The translations under genes and the position numbers were made by a program. From Streptomyces sp. R302 (GTDB taxonomy: Bacteria; Actinomycetota; Actinomycetes; Streptomycetales; Streptomycetaceae), in the NCBI RefSeq assembly GCF_012927245.1, contig NZ_JABBGE010000012.1, forward strand, positions 62,001 to 126,000: a stretch of DNA of 64,000 nt, in the 5' to 3' direction. The notes below the pieces were generated by a model, which saw only the letters and a program-made list of their open reading frames with translations, ran no database searches and had not been told where the DNA came from. This document shows, one piece after another, positions 41,214-50,076 of the stretch (positions within the stretch are counted from its first letter, which is position 1; the number at the start of each line of letters is the position of its first letter).

Positions 41214-41232
41214 CCGGCGCGCCGCGCACACG

Positions 41233-41269
41233 GGAAGGGCCCCGGGAACCGCGTTCCCGGGGCCCTTCC
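41233..41269. terminator. Bidirectional hairpin terminator
   Basis: A perfect 16-bp stem (GGAAGGGCCCCGGGAA, 41233-41248, with 41254-41269) around a 5-nt loop, between convergent genes. Confidence 0.85.
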
Positions 41270-41283
41270 GCGCGGTCCGGCCG

Positions 41284-42303
41284 TCACGGCGCCAGGGGGC
41301 GCCCCACCAGCTCGCGGAGGACGTCCTCCATCGTCACCAGGCCGGCCAGCTTGCCGTCCTCGTCGAGCACGCCGGCCAGGTGCGTCCGGCTGCGGCGCAT
41401 CGCCGTCAGCACGTCGTCCAGCGGCGTCGCCGCCCGCACCCGGGCGATCGGCCGCAGCGCCGACACCGGGAACGGCAGGTCGCGCGGGGAGATGTCCAGG
41501 GCGTCCTTCACGTGGAGGTAGCCCAGGATCCGCCGGCCGGAGTCCACGACCGGGAAGCGGGAGAAGCCGGACTCGGCGGAGAGCGCCTCCAGTTCCTCCG
41601 GAGTGGTGCCCACGCGCGCGTACCGCACCTTCTCCACCGGCATGACCACGTCCCTGACCGGGCGGCGGCCCAGCTCCAGGGCGTCGTGCAGCCGCTCCGT
41701 CGCACGGTCGTCGAGCAGCCCGGCGTCGCTCGCGTCGGTGACCATCCGGGCCAGCTCGTCGTCCGAGAAGGTCGCCGCCACCTCGCCCTTCGCCTCCACC
41801 CGCAACAGCTTGAGCAGCGCGTTCGCGAAGGCGTTGATCGCGAAGATCACCGGCCGCAGGGCGCGGGCCAGGGCGACCAGCGGCGGGCCGAGGAGCAGCG
41901 CCGTCTTCGCCGGCTCGGCGAGCGCGATGTTCTTCGGGACCATCTCGCCGAGCAGCATGTGCAGATAGGTGGCCACGGCCAGCGCGATCACGAAGGAGAT
42001 CGGGTGGACCAGGCCGTGCGGCACGCCGACGGCGTCGAAGACGGGCTCCAGGAGGTGCGCGATGGCCGGCTCGGCCACGATGCCGAGCACCAGGGTGCAC
42101 AGCGTGATGCCGAGCTGCGCCGCCGCGAGCAGCGCGGAGACGTGCTCCAGGCCCCAGACGACGCTGCGGGCGCGCCGGTCGCCGGACTCGGCGAGCGGCT
42201 CGATCTGGCTGCGCCGGACCGAGATCAGGGCGAACTCGGCGCCGACGAAGAAGGCGTTCACGACGAGCGTGAGCAGGCCGATCAGCAGCTGGATCGCGGT
42301 CAT
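41284..42303 (-). CDS. CNNM/DUF21 and CBS-domain membrane protein, second of pair
   Basis: A 339-residue protein with a DUF21 transmembrane domain (about four helices; LHMLLGEMVPKNIAL) and two CBS repeats (MPVEKVRYARVGTTPEELEAL and DDVLTAMRRSRTHLAGVLDEDGKLAGLVTMEDVL). Relatives include CorC/CNNM magnesium/cobalt efflux proteins and so-called hemolysins. This copy lacks the C-terminal CorC_HlyC domain found in its partner. It starts in an ATGA overlap with the upstream paralogue, so they probably form a heteromer. Confidence 0.9.
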   Translation of the reverse strand: MTAIQLLIGLLTLVVNAFFVGAEFALISVRRSQIEPLAESGDRRARSVVWGLEHVSALLAAAQLGITLCTLVLGIVAEPAIAHLLEPVFDAVGVPHGLVHPISFVIALAVATYLHMLLGEMVPKNIALAEPAKTALLLGPPLVALARALRPVIFAINAFANALLKLLRVEAKGEVAATFSDDELARMVTDASDAGLLDDRATERLHDALELGRRPVRDVVMPVEKVRYARVGTTPEELEALSAESGFSRFPVVDSGRRILGYLHVKDALDISPRDLPFPVSALRPIARVRAATPLDDVLTAMRRSRTHLAGVLDEDGKLAGLVTMEDVLRELVGRPLAP

Positions 42304-43640
42304 CGGTGGTCCTCCCCGGTCTCGTTCCCGTCCTCGGGGAGCGGCGCGTGCATCAGGACGCGCGCGGCGCGCCGCCCGGAGGCGTCGACCACGTCGAGGC
42401 GCCAGCCGTCGATCTCCACGGTGTCGCCGACGGCCGGGATGCGGCCCAGGCCGGTGGCGAGGACGCCGGCGAGGGTCTCGTACGGCCCGTCCGGCACCCG
42501 CAGGCCGATGCGCTCCAGCTGGTCGGTGCGGGCGGCTCCGTCGGCCGACCACAGGAGGCGGCCGTCCTCGTCCGTCCCGGCGCGCGCAAGGTCGGGGGTC
42601 TCGTGCGGGTCGTGCTCGTCGCGCACCTCGCCGACGACCTCCTCGACGATGTCCTCCAGGGTCGCGACGCCGGCCGTGCCGCCGTACTCGTCGATGACGA
42701 CGGCCATCGTCTGCTTGCCGGACAGCCGGTCGAGCAGCTTGTCCACGGTCAGCGTCTCGGGCACGAGCAGCGGCTCGCGGGCGATGTCGCCGACGCGGCG
42801 CAGCCGCCGCTCGTCCGCCGGTATGGCCAGGACGTCCTTGATGTGGGCGATGCCCACGACCGAGTCGAGGTTGCCCCGGTAGACGGGGAAGCGGGAGAGG
42901 CCGGTGGCGCGGGTGGCGTTGGCGACGTCCTCCGCGGTGGCCTGGACCTCCAGGGCGGTCACCTGGACGCGCGGCGTCATCACGTTCTCGGCGGTCAGCT
43001 CGGCGAGGTTCAGGGTGCGGACGAACAGCTCGGCGGTGTCCGCCTCCAGGGCGCCCTCCTTCGCCGAGTGGCGGGCGAGCGCCACCAGCTCCTGCGGGGA
43101 GCGGGCGGAGGCCAGCTCCTCGGCCGGCTCCATGCCGAGGCGGCGCAGGATCCGGTTGGCGGTGTTGTTGAGGTGGCTGATCAGCGGCTTGAACGCGGCG
43201 GTGAAGACGCGCTGCGGGGTCGCGACGACCTTGGCGACCGCGAGCGGAGAGGAGATCGCCCAGTTCTTGGGGACCAGCTCGCCGACCACCATGAGGACCA
43301 CGGTGGACAGGGCCGTGCCGATGACCAGGGCGATCGAGGAGGCCACGGCGGCGGAGAAGCCGAGGTCCTCGACGGGGCCCTTGATCAGGGCGGCGATCGA
43401 GGGCTCGGAGAGCATGCCGACGACCAGGTTGGTGACGGTGATGCCGAGCTGGGCGCCGGAGAGCTGGAACGTGAGCGACCTGACGGCCTTGAGGGCGCCG
43501 GCCGCGCCGCGCTCGCCGCGCTCCACGGCCGCTTCGAGCTCGCCCCGTTCGACGGTGGTCAGCGAGAACTCCGCCGCCACGAACGCGCCGCACGCGAGGG
43601 ACAGCAGCAGCGCCACCAGGAGCAGAAGCACTTCGGTCAT
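42300..43640 (-). CDS. CNNM/DUF21, CBS and CorC-domain membrane protein, first of pair
   Basis: A 446-residue protein with an N-terminal DUF21 membrane domain (VVLMVVGELVPKNWAISSP), two CBS repeats (MTPRVQVTALEVQ and TMAVVIDEYGGTAGVATLEDIVEEVVGE) and a C-terminal CorC_HlyC domain (PETLAGVLATGLGRIPAVGDTVEIDGWRLDVV region). A role in Mg2+/divalent-cation transport is inferred from CNNM proteins. GGAGG lies 7 nt before the ATG. It is followed with a 4-bp overlap by a shorter paralogue. Confidence 0.92.
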   Translation of the reverse strand: MTEVLLLLVALLLSLACGAFVAAEFSLTTVERGELEAAVERGERGAAGALKAVRSLTFQLSGAQLGITVTNLVVGMLSEPSIAALIKGPVEDLGFSAAVASSIALVIGTALSTVVLMVVGELVPKNWAISSPLAVAKVVATPQRVFTAAFKPLISHLNNTANRILRRLGMEPAEELASARSPQELVALARHSAKEGALEADTAELFVRTLNLAELTAENVMTPRVQVTALEVQATAEDVANATRATGLSRFPVYRGNLDSVVGIAHIKDVLAIPADERRLRRVGDIAREPLLVPETLTVDKLLDRLSGKQTMAVVIDEYGGTAGVATLEDIVEEVVGEVRDEHDPHETPDLARAGTDEDGRLLWSADGAARTDQLERIGLRVPDGPYETLAGVLATGLGRIPAVGDTVEIDGWRLDVVDASGRRAARVLMHAPLPEDGNETGEDHR

Positions 43641-43806
43641 CGGTTCACCTCCGTCCCATGATCAGTCAGCGGGGCACGGAGTGCGCGATCTCGGCTGTGT
43701 CGATCTCGCCTGTGTCGATGTCGGCTACTGGGAGGCTCGCCCATGGGCGGACGTTCACACCTTTCGGTCGTCTCGGTCGGTCTCTTGGCCGTCCGAAGGA
43801 GATCCC

Positions 43807-43848
43807 ATGGTAAAGGATCAGCAAAACGACGGGCCGATCAGTCGGTGA
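43807..43848 (+). CDS. Possible 13-residue micro-ORF with perfect Shine-Dalgarno
   Basis: AAGGAGAT (43796-43803) sits 5 nt from its end to an ATG opening MVKDQQNDGPISR. Codon use (GTA, AAA, CAA) is unlike neighbouring genes. The frame overlaps the stop region of the convergent GNAT gene by 11 bp. It could be a leader peptide, a small protein, or the leftover 5' end of a lost gene; the sequence alone cannot decide. Confidence 0.3.
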   Translation: MVKDQQNDGPISR

Positions 43849-44263
43849 GGGGCTTCACCCACCGGCGCCACCGCTCCTCCCGCCCGTACCCCGCCGCGCC
43901 CCACGCGTGGTGCGCCCGCTCGTTCTCCTCCAGGACCATCGCGTCCGCCCGCCGCCCGCCGAGCGCGGCGAACCGTTCCTCCGCCGCCGCGAGCAGCGCC
44001 TTGGAGATCCCGCGCCTGCGGTACGAGGGGAGCACGGCGAGCCGGTAGAGCGAGGCCCGCCAGCCATCCCAGCCGGCGATCACGGAACCGGCGATCCGGT
44101 CGCCGTCCACGGCGAGGATCAGCGCCTCGGGGTCACGGTCGAGCAGCCGCCTCACCCCGTCGACGTCGTCGGAGATGGAGGTGCCCTCGGCGGACTCCCG
44201 CCAGAAGGCGAGGACGGCCTCGGCGTCGGCGGGCACGGCGGCACGGAGCTGTATCGCGATCAT
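43838..44263 (-). CDS. GNAT family N-acetyltransferase
   Basis: A 141-residue single-domain acetyltransferase. The acetyl-CoA-binding loop is LAVLPSYRRRGISKALLAAAEERF (RxxGxS/A form). An Asp-rich N-terminal loop precedes it, and ENERAHHAWGAAGY forms the conserved C-terminal helix. The acceptor is unknown. It is a stand-alone gene whose end overlaps a possible micro-ORF on the other strand. Confidence 0.9.
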   Translation of the reverse strand: MIAIQLRAAVPADAEAVLAFWRESAEGTSISDDVDGVRRLLDRDPEALILAVDGDRIAGSVIAGWDGWRASLYRLAVLPSYRRRGISKALLAAAEERFAALGGRRADAMVLEENERAHHAWGAAGYGREERWRRWVKPLTD

Positions 44264-44352
44264 GGCCCGATCCCATCACGCGGCTACGGAGCCCAGCCAG
44301 CGCATTCCGCACCGTGGACGCCGTGGCTCCTCACCCGCTCGTCACCCGCTCC

Positions 44353-44697
44353 TCACCCCGTGACGAAGCAGAACTCGTTGCCCTCAGGATCCCGCATGAC
44401 CTGGAAGGACCCCTGCTCGTCGGTGACGAGACCGCCGACCCGGACCGCGCCCAGCGGCGCCACCTCGCCGGCCGCCGCCTCCGGATCCTCCACCTCCACA
44501 TCGAGGTGCAGCCGGTTCTTCACGGCCTTCCCCTCGGGCACCCGCTGGAAGGCGACCCGGACGAACCCGGGCGGCTCCACGTACGACCAGTCGGGACTCC
44601 GGTCCACGGGCTCCCCGCCGAGCAGCCCCGCCCAGAACCGGACCAGCACGGCCGGATCACCGCAGTCGAAGACGAGCTCCTGTACGTGTGCGCGCAT
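44353..44697 (-). CDS. VOC (glyoxalase/bleomycin-resistance fold) family protein
   Basis: A 114-residue paired beta-alpha-beta-beta-beta protein. The N-terminal VQELVFDCGDPAVLVRFWAGLLGGE and C-terminal MRDPEGNEFCFVTG blocks are typical; HLDVEV supplies a potential metal ligand. It could be a lyase, dioxygenase or binding protein. It lies 40 bp downstream of the end of bioD on the same strand but has no known biotin role. Confidence 0.88.
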   Translation of the reverse strand: MRAHVQELVFDCGDPAVLVRFWAGLLGGEPVDRSPDWSYVEPPGFVRVAFQRVPEGKAVKNRLHLDVEVEDPEAAAGEVAPLGAVRVGGLVTDEQGSFQVMRDPEGNEFCFVTG

Positions 44698-44737
44698 CCC
44701 CTCACCTTAGGGGGAGCGAGGGGACGCGCGCGTGGCG

Positions 44738-45454
44738 TCAGGCGCCGGCCTCCCGGCGGAACGCCTCCGCGTCCCACGTGCCGCCGAGTGCCGGGGCGAG
44801 CCAGTCGGGAGCCGCTGCCCGGAAGGCGGCCGGAGGCAGGGCGCCCGAGCCCTCCGGGATCGCGCCGAGCAGGGGGGCGGCGGCCGCGTCCGGCAGGTCG
44901 GCGAGGTTGCAGCGGGCCGCGAGGTCCGGCTCCGACGGCCAGCTGCCGACGACGACGCCGAGCTGTTCGATCCCGCGCGCACGCAGCGCCTCGCCCGTCA
45001 GCGCGGTCGAGTTCAGCGTCCCGAGCCCGGCCGGCGCCACCACGAGGACCGGCGCGCCGAGCAGCCGGGCCACGTCGGCGAGCGTGCCGCCGCCGTCGTC
45101 GAAGCGGACGAGCAGGCCGCCCGCGCCCTCGACGAGCACCAGGTCGTGCCCGTCGGCGAGCCCCCGCGCCGCCTCCGCGACCCCCTCGGGGCCGACCGGG
45201 GCCATGCCCGCCCGCCGGGCGGCCGTGCCCGGGGCCAGCGGCTCCGGGTAGCGGGCCAGCTCGGCGGCGGTCTTCGCGCCCGAGAGCCGTACGGCCTCGT
45301 CCGCGTCGCCCCGCTCCCCGGGCGCGAGCCCGGTCTGCGCGGGTTTCAGGACCGCCACCGAACGGCCGGCGGCGACCGCCGCGGCGGCGACGGCCGCCGT
45401 GACGACCGTCTTGCCGATCTCCGTCCCCGTCCCGCTGACGACGACGATCCCCAT
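44738..45454 (-). CDS. bioD: Dethiobiotin synthetase
   Basis: A 238-residue ATP-dependent enzyme that closes the ureido ring of dethiobiotin from diaminopelargonate and CO2. The modified P-loop GTGTEIGKTVVTAAV (residues 8-22) and VEGAGGLLVRFDDG (Mg2+/phosphate region) are intact. It is the last biotin gene of the bioB-bioA-bioD operon, 27 bp after bioA. Confidence 0.96.
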   Translation of the reverse strand: MGIVVVSGTGTEIGKTVVTAAVAAAAVAAGRSVAVLKPAQTGLAPGERGDADEAVRLSGAKTAAELARYPEPLAPGTAARRAGMAPVGPEGVAEAARGLADGHDLVLVEGAGGLLVRFDDGGGTLADVARLLGAPVLVVAPAGLGTLNSTALTGEALRARGIEQLGVVVGSWPSEPDLAARCNLADLPDAAAAPLLGAIPEGSGALPPAAFRAAAPDWLAPALGGTWDAEAFRREAGA

Positions 45455-45481
45455 GCTGTTCCCTTCCTCCTGCAGGTCCGC

Positions 45482-46768
45482 TCAGCCCGCGGCCGCGGCG
45501 GCGCGCACCGCCGCGCAGATCCGGGCCAGGTCGGCGTCCTCGGTCACGTACGGCGGCATCGTGTAGACGAGGTCCCGGAAGGGGCGCAGCCACACGCCCT
45601 CCCGGACCGCCGCCCGCGTCGCCGCCGCCATGTCGATCTCGTGGTCGAGCTGGACGACGCCGATCGCGCCGAGCACCCGCACGTCGCGGACGCCGGGGAT
45701 CGACTCGGCGCCGGCGAGGCCCGCGCGCAGCCCGCTCTCGATCCGCTTGACCTCCAGCGCCCAGTCCTGGGAGAGGAGCAGGTCGATGGAGGCGCAGGCG
45801 ACCGCCGAGGCCAGCGGGTTGCCCATGAACGTCGGCCCGTGGGCGAGCACCGGCACCTCGCCCCGGGAGATGCCGTCGGCCACCGCGCTCGTGCACAGCG
45901 TCGCGGCCATCGAGAGGTATCCGCCCGTCAGCGCCTTGCCCAGGCACATCACGTCGGGGGAGACCCCGGCCTGGTCGGCGGCGAACAGCGTGCCCGTGCG
46001 GCCGAAGCCGGTCGCGATCTCGTCGAAGACGAGGAGCACGCCGTGCGCGTCGCACGCCTCCCGCAGCACCCGCAGGTACCCGGGGTCGTGGAAGCGCATG
46101 CCGCCCGCGCCCTGCACCACCGGCTCCACGATCACCGCGGCCAGCTCGTCCGCGTGCCGCGCGATCGCGGTACGCAGGAGCTCGGCGTACGACTCCTCGT
46201 ACGCGGCCGGCGGCTCGCCCACGAAGAGCTGCTGCTGGAGCACGCCGGACCACAGCTGGTGCATCCCGCCCTCGGGATCGCACACCGACATCGGCTGCCA
46301 GGTGTCGCCGTGGTAGCCGCCGCGCCAGGTCAGCAGCCGCCGCTTGGCGGGGCGGCCGAGCGAACGCCAGTACTGCAGGCACATCTTGGCGGCGACCTCG
46401 ACCGCCACGGAACCGGAGTCGCTGAGGAAGACGTGCCGCAGCGGCTCCGGCGTGATCTCGACGAGCCGGGCCGCGAGCCGTACCGCGGGCTCGTGGGTGA
46501 GCCCGCCGAACATCACGTGGCTCATGCGGTCGAGCTGGCCGCGCGCCGCCTCGTTGAGCACCGGGTGGTTGTAGCCGTGGACGGCCGACCACCACGACGA
46601 CATGCCGTCGATCAGCTCGGCGTGCCCCTCGGCCGGCTCGGCGAGCCGCAGCCGCACCCCGGACGCGGACGCGACCACCAGCGGCTCCGCACGGCCCGGC
46701 ATGGGGCCGTACGGATGCCACACGTGCGCCCGGTCCAGGGCGAGGAGTTCGTCGTTGCGCATCGTCAC
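45482..46768 (-). CDS. bioA: Adenosylmethionine-8-amino-7-oxononanoate aminotransferase
   Basis: A 428-residue class-III aminotransferase making 7,8-diaminopelargonate. HVWHPYGP near the start, GMSSWWSAVHGYNHPVLN, LVFDEIATGFGRTG and the PLP lysine in MCLGKALTGGYLSMA are BioA hallmarks. It lies 3 bp after bioB and 27 bp before bioD, in one operon. Confidence 0.97.
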   Translation of the reverse strand: MTMRNDELLALDRAHVWHPYGPMPGRAEPLVVASASGVRLRLAEPAEGHAELIDGMSSWWSAVHGYNHPVLNEAARGQLDRMSHVMFGGLTHEPAVRLAARLVEITPEPLRHVFLSDSGSVAVEVAAKMCLQYWRSLGRPAKRRLLTWRGGYHGDTWQPMSVCDPEGGMHQLWSGVLQQQLFVGEPPAAYEESYAELLRTAIARHADELAAVIVEPVVQGAGGMRFHDPGYLRVLREACDAHGVLLVFDEIATGFGRTGTLFAADQAGVSPDVMCLGKALTGGYLSMAATLCTSAVADGISRGEVPVLAHGPTFMGNPLASAVACASIDLLLSQDWALEVKRIESGLRAGLAGAESIPGVRDVRVLGAIGVVQLDHEIDMAAATRAAVREGVWLRPFRDLVYTMPPYVTEDADLARICAAVRAAAAAG

Positions 46769-46771
46769 CCG

Positions 46772-48043
46772 TTACGCGTTCGGGGCGAGGTCCGTGCCGG
46801 CGCCGCGGCGGCGGACCGCCACCAGGTCGGTCCGGGCCTCCGACGCCGAAGCGGAAGCCGGCACCTCGGCCGGGGTCGCGGCAGGAGTCTCGGCAGGAGC
46901 CGCCGCGTGACCGCCGCACGGACCGCAGCCGCCGGCCGCCTCCGCGTGCGAGCCGCAGCCGGCCGCCGCCTCGGAACCGCAGCCGCCGCCCGCCGGGGCG
47001 TGCGAGCCGCAGCCGCCGCCCGCCGCCGCGAGCGCGTCGGCGCGGTGGGCGGGGAGCGTGGTCGTGCCCGCGCCCTCCACCTCGAAGCCGGCGTCCGCGA
47101 TCATGTCGAGGTCGGCCTGGCCGGCCTGGCCCTCGCTGGTCAGGTAGTCGCCGAGGAAGATCGAGTTGGCGATGTTCAGGGCCATCGGCTGCATCGACCG
47201 CAGGTGCACCTCGCGGCCGCCCGCGATCCGGACCTCCACGTCGGGGCAGACGAAGCGGACCATGGCGAGGATCCGCAGACAGCGCTGCGGGGTCAGGTTC
47301 CACTCCTTCGCCAGCGGCGTGCCCTCGAAGGGGATCAGGAAGTTGACCGGCACCGAGTCCGAGTCGAGCTCGCGCAGCGCGAACACCACGTCGACCAGGT
47401 CCTCGTCGGTCTCGCCCATGCCCGCGATCAGGCCCGAGCAGGCCGAGAGGCCCGCCGCGTGCGCCTTCTGCACGGTGTCCACCCGGTCGGCGTACGTGTG
47501 GGTCTTGGTGATCCCCTCGTACGTCGCCTCGGAGGTGTTCAGGTTGTGGTTGTACGCGTCCGCGCCGGCCGTCTTCAGCCGCTCGGCCTGGCCGTCGGAG
47601 AGCAGACCGAGGCAGGCGCACACCTCGACGCCCTCGTTCTGCTCCTTGATCGCCTCGATGGTCCTGCCGACCCGCTCGACGTCGCGGTCCGTCGGACCGC
47701 GGCCGCTCGCCACCAGGCAGACGCGCTTGGCGCCGCCGGCGATGCCGGCCGCCGCCGCCTCGGACGCCTCGTCCGGCTTCAGCCAGGTGTACTTGAGGAT
47801 GTCGGCCTTGGAGCCGAGCCGCTGAGAACAGTACGAGCAGTCCTCCGGGCACAGCCCGGACTTCAGGTTGACGAGGTAGTTCAGCTTCACCCGCCGCCCG
47901 AACCACTGACGGCGCACCTTCCCGGCGGCCGCCACCACATCGAGCAGGTCGTCGTCGGAGGTCGCCAGCACGGCGAGCGCTTCTTCACGGGTCGGCGTCT
48001 CGCGCCGCAGCCCCTTCTCCACCAGCGTGTTCAGCAGGTCCAT
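46772..48043 (-). CDS. bioB: Biotin synthase with cysteine-rich C-terminal tail
   Basis: A radical-SAM enzyme inserting sulfur into dethiobiotin. CPEDCSYC binds the [4Fe-4S] cluster; YNHNLNTSE and RSMQPMALNIANSIFLGDYL match the family. The usual protein ends near residue 340. Here a roughly 80-residue tail follows with repeated GCGSH/GGCG motifs carrying several Cys and His, then an Ala/Pro-rich stretch. The ATG at 48043 matches the family N-terminus (LLNTLVEKGL); an in-frame start 84 bp upstream is unlikely. First gene of the operon, divergent from bioF. Confidence 0.95.
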   Translation of the reverse strand: MDLLNTLVEKGLRRETPTREEALAVLATSDDDLLDVVAAAGKVRRQWFGRRVKLNYLVNLKSGLCPEDCSYCSQRLGSKADILKYTWLKPDEASEAAAAGIAGGAKRVCLVASGRGPTDRDVERVGRTIEAIKEQNEGVEVCACLGLLSDGQAERLKTAGADAYNHNLNTSEATYEGITKTHTYADRVDTVQKAHAAGLSACSGLIAGMGETDEDLVDVVFALRELDSDSVPVNFLIPFEGTPLAKEWNLTPQRCLRILAMVRFVCPDVEVRIAGGREVHLRSMQPMALNIANSIFLGDYLTSEGQAGQADLDMIADAGFEVEGAGTTTLPAHRADALAAAGGGCGSHAPAGGGCGSEAAAGCGSHAEAAGGCGPCGGHAAAPAETPAATPAEVPASASASEARTDLVAVRRRGAGTDLAPNA

Positions 48044-48249
48044 AAGGGTTGATCCTTGCCTACGGCACACCCCCGGGCCAAGGAGGATCTGAACAAACGG
48101 GCGTGATCGAGGTGTGTGTATGACCACATCCCGACCTCGGCCTCCTGCCGTTAGGGTCTGTGCGCTGCCTACAAAAGGCGTCGACCCCAGGCGCCGTACG
48201 GGTGCCGGCCCGAGGCGCCCGCACCAGGTGCCGACCGAAGGAGCGCCGC
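48044..48249. promoter_or_regulatory. Divergent bioB/bioF control region
   Basis: The 206-bp gap holds CGAGGT...ACCTCG and an inner TGTG-N6-CACA dyad (about 48108-48146), a TTAGGGT -10-like element towards bioF near 48152, and GAAGGAG before bioF. A biotin-responsive repressor site is expected here, but I cannot match it to a known BirA or BioQ operator. Confidence 0.4.
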
Positions 48250-49428
48250 ATGCCCCAGGCCCAGCCGACCCCGCCCGCGCGCCGCGCCGCCTTCGACTGG
48301 ACCGGCGCGGAGGCCCGCCGCCGGGCCGAGGCCGGCCTCGTCAGGACCCTGCGCCCGCGCCCGGCCGAGTCGGACCTCCTCGACCTGGCGAGCAACGACT
48401 ACCTCGGCCTCACCCGGCACCCCGAGGTCACCGGGGCCGCCGCCGGGGCCGCCCGCCGCTGGGGCGCCGGCGCGACCGGCTCGCGGCTCGTCACCGGCAC
48501 GACCCGGCTGCACACCACGCTCGAAGAGGAACTGGCCGCCTTCTGCGGCTTCGAGGCCGCCCTCGTCTTCTCCTCCGGCTACACCGCCAACCTCGCCGCG
48601 CTCACCGCGCTCGGCGGCCCCGGCTCGCTGATCGTCTCCGACGCCGCCAACCACGCCTCGATCGTCGACGGCTGCCGGCTGGCCCGCGCCGAGGCCGAGG
48701 TCGTCCCGCACGCCGACCCCGAAGCCGTACGCAAGACGCTGGAGGCGCACGAGGGGCGGCGGGCGCTCGCCGTCAGCGACTCCGTCTTCTCCGTCGACGG
48801 CGACCGGGCCCCGCTGGAGGAGCTCGCCGCCGCCTGCCGCGCGCACGGCGCGGGGCTCGTCGTCGACGACGCGCACGGCTTCGGCGTCCTCGGCGCGGGC
48901 GGCCGGGGCGCGCTCCACGGCGCCGGACTCGCGGGCGACGAGGACGTGGTGGCCACCCTCACCCTCTCCAAGTCGCTGGGCAGCCAGGGCGGCGCGGTCC
49001 TCGGCCCGGCCCGGGTGATCGAGCACCTGGTCAACGCGGCGCGCACCTTCATCTTCGACACCGGCCTCGCCCCGGCCGCCACCGGCGCGGCGCTCGCGAG
49101 CCTGCGGCTGATCGCCGCGGACCCGGGGCTCGCCGCACGGGCCCGCGCGGTCGCCGGCACGCTCCACCGGACGCTCACCGAGGCCGGGTTCGTCTCGGCC
49201 CGCCCGGACGCGGCCGTCGTCTCGGTGCACGCGCCGGGGCCCGAGGAGGCCCTGCGCTGGGCGGCCGACTGCCGCGAACAGGGCCTGTCCGTGGGGTGCT
49301 TCAGGCCGCCGTCGGTGCCGGACGGCATCTCGCGGCTGCGGCTGACGGCCCGCGCGGACCTCACGGACGCGGAGGTCGAGCGGGCGGTCGCCACGATCGT
49401 GCGGACCGCGCCGGCCGGGGCCCGCTGA
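48250..49428 (+). CDS. bioF: 8-amino-7-oxononanoate synthase
   Basis: A 392-residue alpha-oxoamine synthase that condenses pimeloyl-thioester with alanine. LASNDYLGLTRHPEV, GATGSRLVTGTT, DDAHGFGVLG and the PLP lysine in TLSKSLGSQGG are all present. GAAGGAG lies 6-7 nt before the ATG; the open frame upstream is Arg-rich filler. It is divergent from bioB-bioA-bioD, so the window holds all four late biotin-pathway genes; no bioW, bioC or bioH is seen. Confidence 0.96.
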   Translation: MPQAQPTPPARRAAFDWTGAEARRRAEAGLVRTLRPRPAESDLLDLASNDYLGLTRHPEVTGAAAGAARRWGAGATGSRLVTGTTRLHTTLEEELAAFCGFEAALVFSSGYTANLAALTALGGPGSLIVSDAANHASIVDGCRLARAEAEVVPHADPEAVRKTLEAHEGRRALAVSDSVFSVDGDRAPLEELAAACRAHGAGLVVDDAHGFGVLGAGGRGALHGAGLAGDEDVVATLTLSKSLGSQGGAVLGPARVIEHLVNAARTFIFDTGLAPAATGAALASLRLIAADPGLAARARAVAGTLHRTLTEAGFVSARPDAAVVSVHAPGPEEALRWAADCREQGLSVGCFRPPSVPDGISRLRLTARADLTDAEVERAVATIVRTAPAGAR

Positions 49429-49614
49429 GCACCGGGCACACGCCGGGCCTCTTCCACGGCCCACGCGCCGTCGGCAGGGCGAGAGTTCACCGCTTCGGGC
49501 GACAGAACGGGGCATATCTCGGGCGAACGACCCACCTGGGCGCCCGATCGGTGGCAGGCTGACGCGGAGCGCGAGCCGGGGCGACGCCCCCGGCGGGAAA
49601 GGGACGACGTCGCC

Positions 49615-50052
49615 ATGGCAGATCACCAGGAAGCATCCGTCACTCTGCCCAGCGAGCCCGGCGCGGTCGCCACGGCCCGGAGGTTCGTCGCGGAGGTGCT
49701 CGGCCGCTGGGGTCTGGACGACGGCGGCGACCCGGCGGACTCGATCCGGCTGATGGTCTCGGAGCTGGCGACCAACGCGGTGCTGCACACCTTCGGGCAG
49801 TCGCCCACCTTCACCGTCGAGCTCCACCTCGACCGCGAGGAGGTGCTGCGGATCGGCGTCACCGACAGCCATCCGCGCTTCCCGCGCCGGCTCCCGGCCG
49901 CCGTCCAGCAGGACAACGGCCGCGGCATGGTGATCATTCGGGTCCTCGCGGCGGAGGCCGGCGGGCGGCTCTCGGTGACGGCGACCGCCGAGGGCGGCAA
50001 GACGGTGTGGATCACACTGCCCTGGGCCGCGGCGGCCGTTCCGGCCTGCTGA
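49615..50052 (+). CDS. ATP-binding protein of the anti-sigma factor/serine kinase type
   Basis: A 145-residue HATPase_c_2 protein (RsbW/SpoIIAB-like). The N box MVSELATNAVLHT and the G box DNGRGMVIIRVLA are clear, and GKTVWITLPW ends the fold. Streptomyces has dozens of such proteins, controlling sigma factors or anti-anti-sigma partners. No sigma or anti-anti-sigma gene is adjacent, so the partner is unknown. Confidence 0.9.
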   Translation: MADHQEASVTLPSEPGAVATARRFVAEVLGRWGLDDGGDPADSIRLMVSELATNAVLHTFGQSPTFTVELHLDREEVLRIGVTDSHPRFPRRLPAAVQQDNGRGMVIIRVLAAEAGGRLSVTATAEGGKTVWITLPWAAAAVPAC

Positions 50053-50076
50053 ACCGGTTCTCCGGGGCCGGACCGC

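Noticed and set aside
39306..41231. 641-codon minus-strand frame covering the SGNH and isomerase-like genes
   Set aside because: No domain; it shadows two genes with clear catalytic motifs and their own starts.
44520..47906. 1128-codon minus-strand frame across bioA/bioD
   Set aside because: Arg/Gly-rich out-of-frame reading of bioB, bioA and bioD, which are all identified by catalytic motifs in other frames.
44717..49428. Biotin plus urease neighbourhood as a horizontally acquired island
   Set aside because: Base and codon use match the rest of the window, there is no integrase or tRNA boundary, and both gene sets are common in Streptomyces chromosomes.
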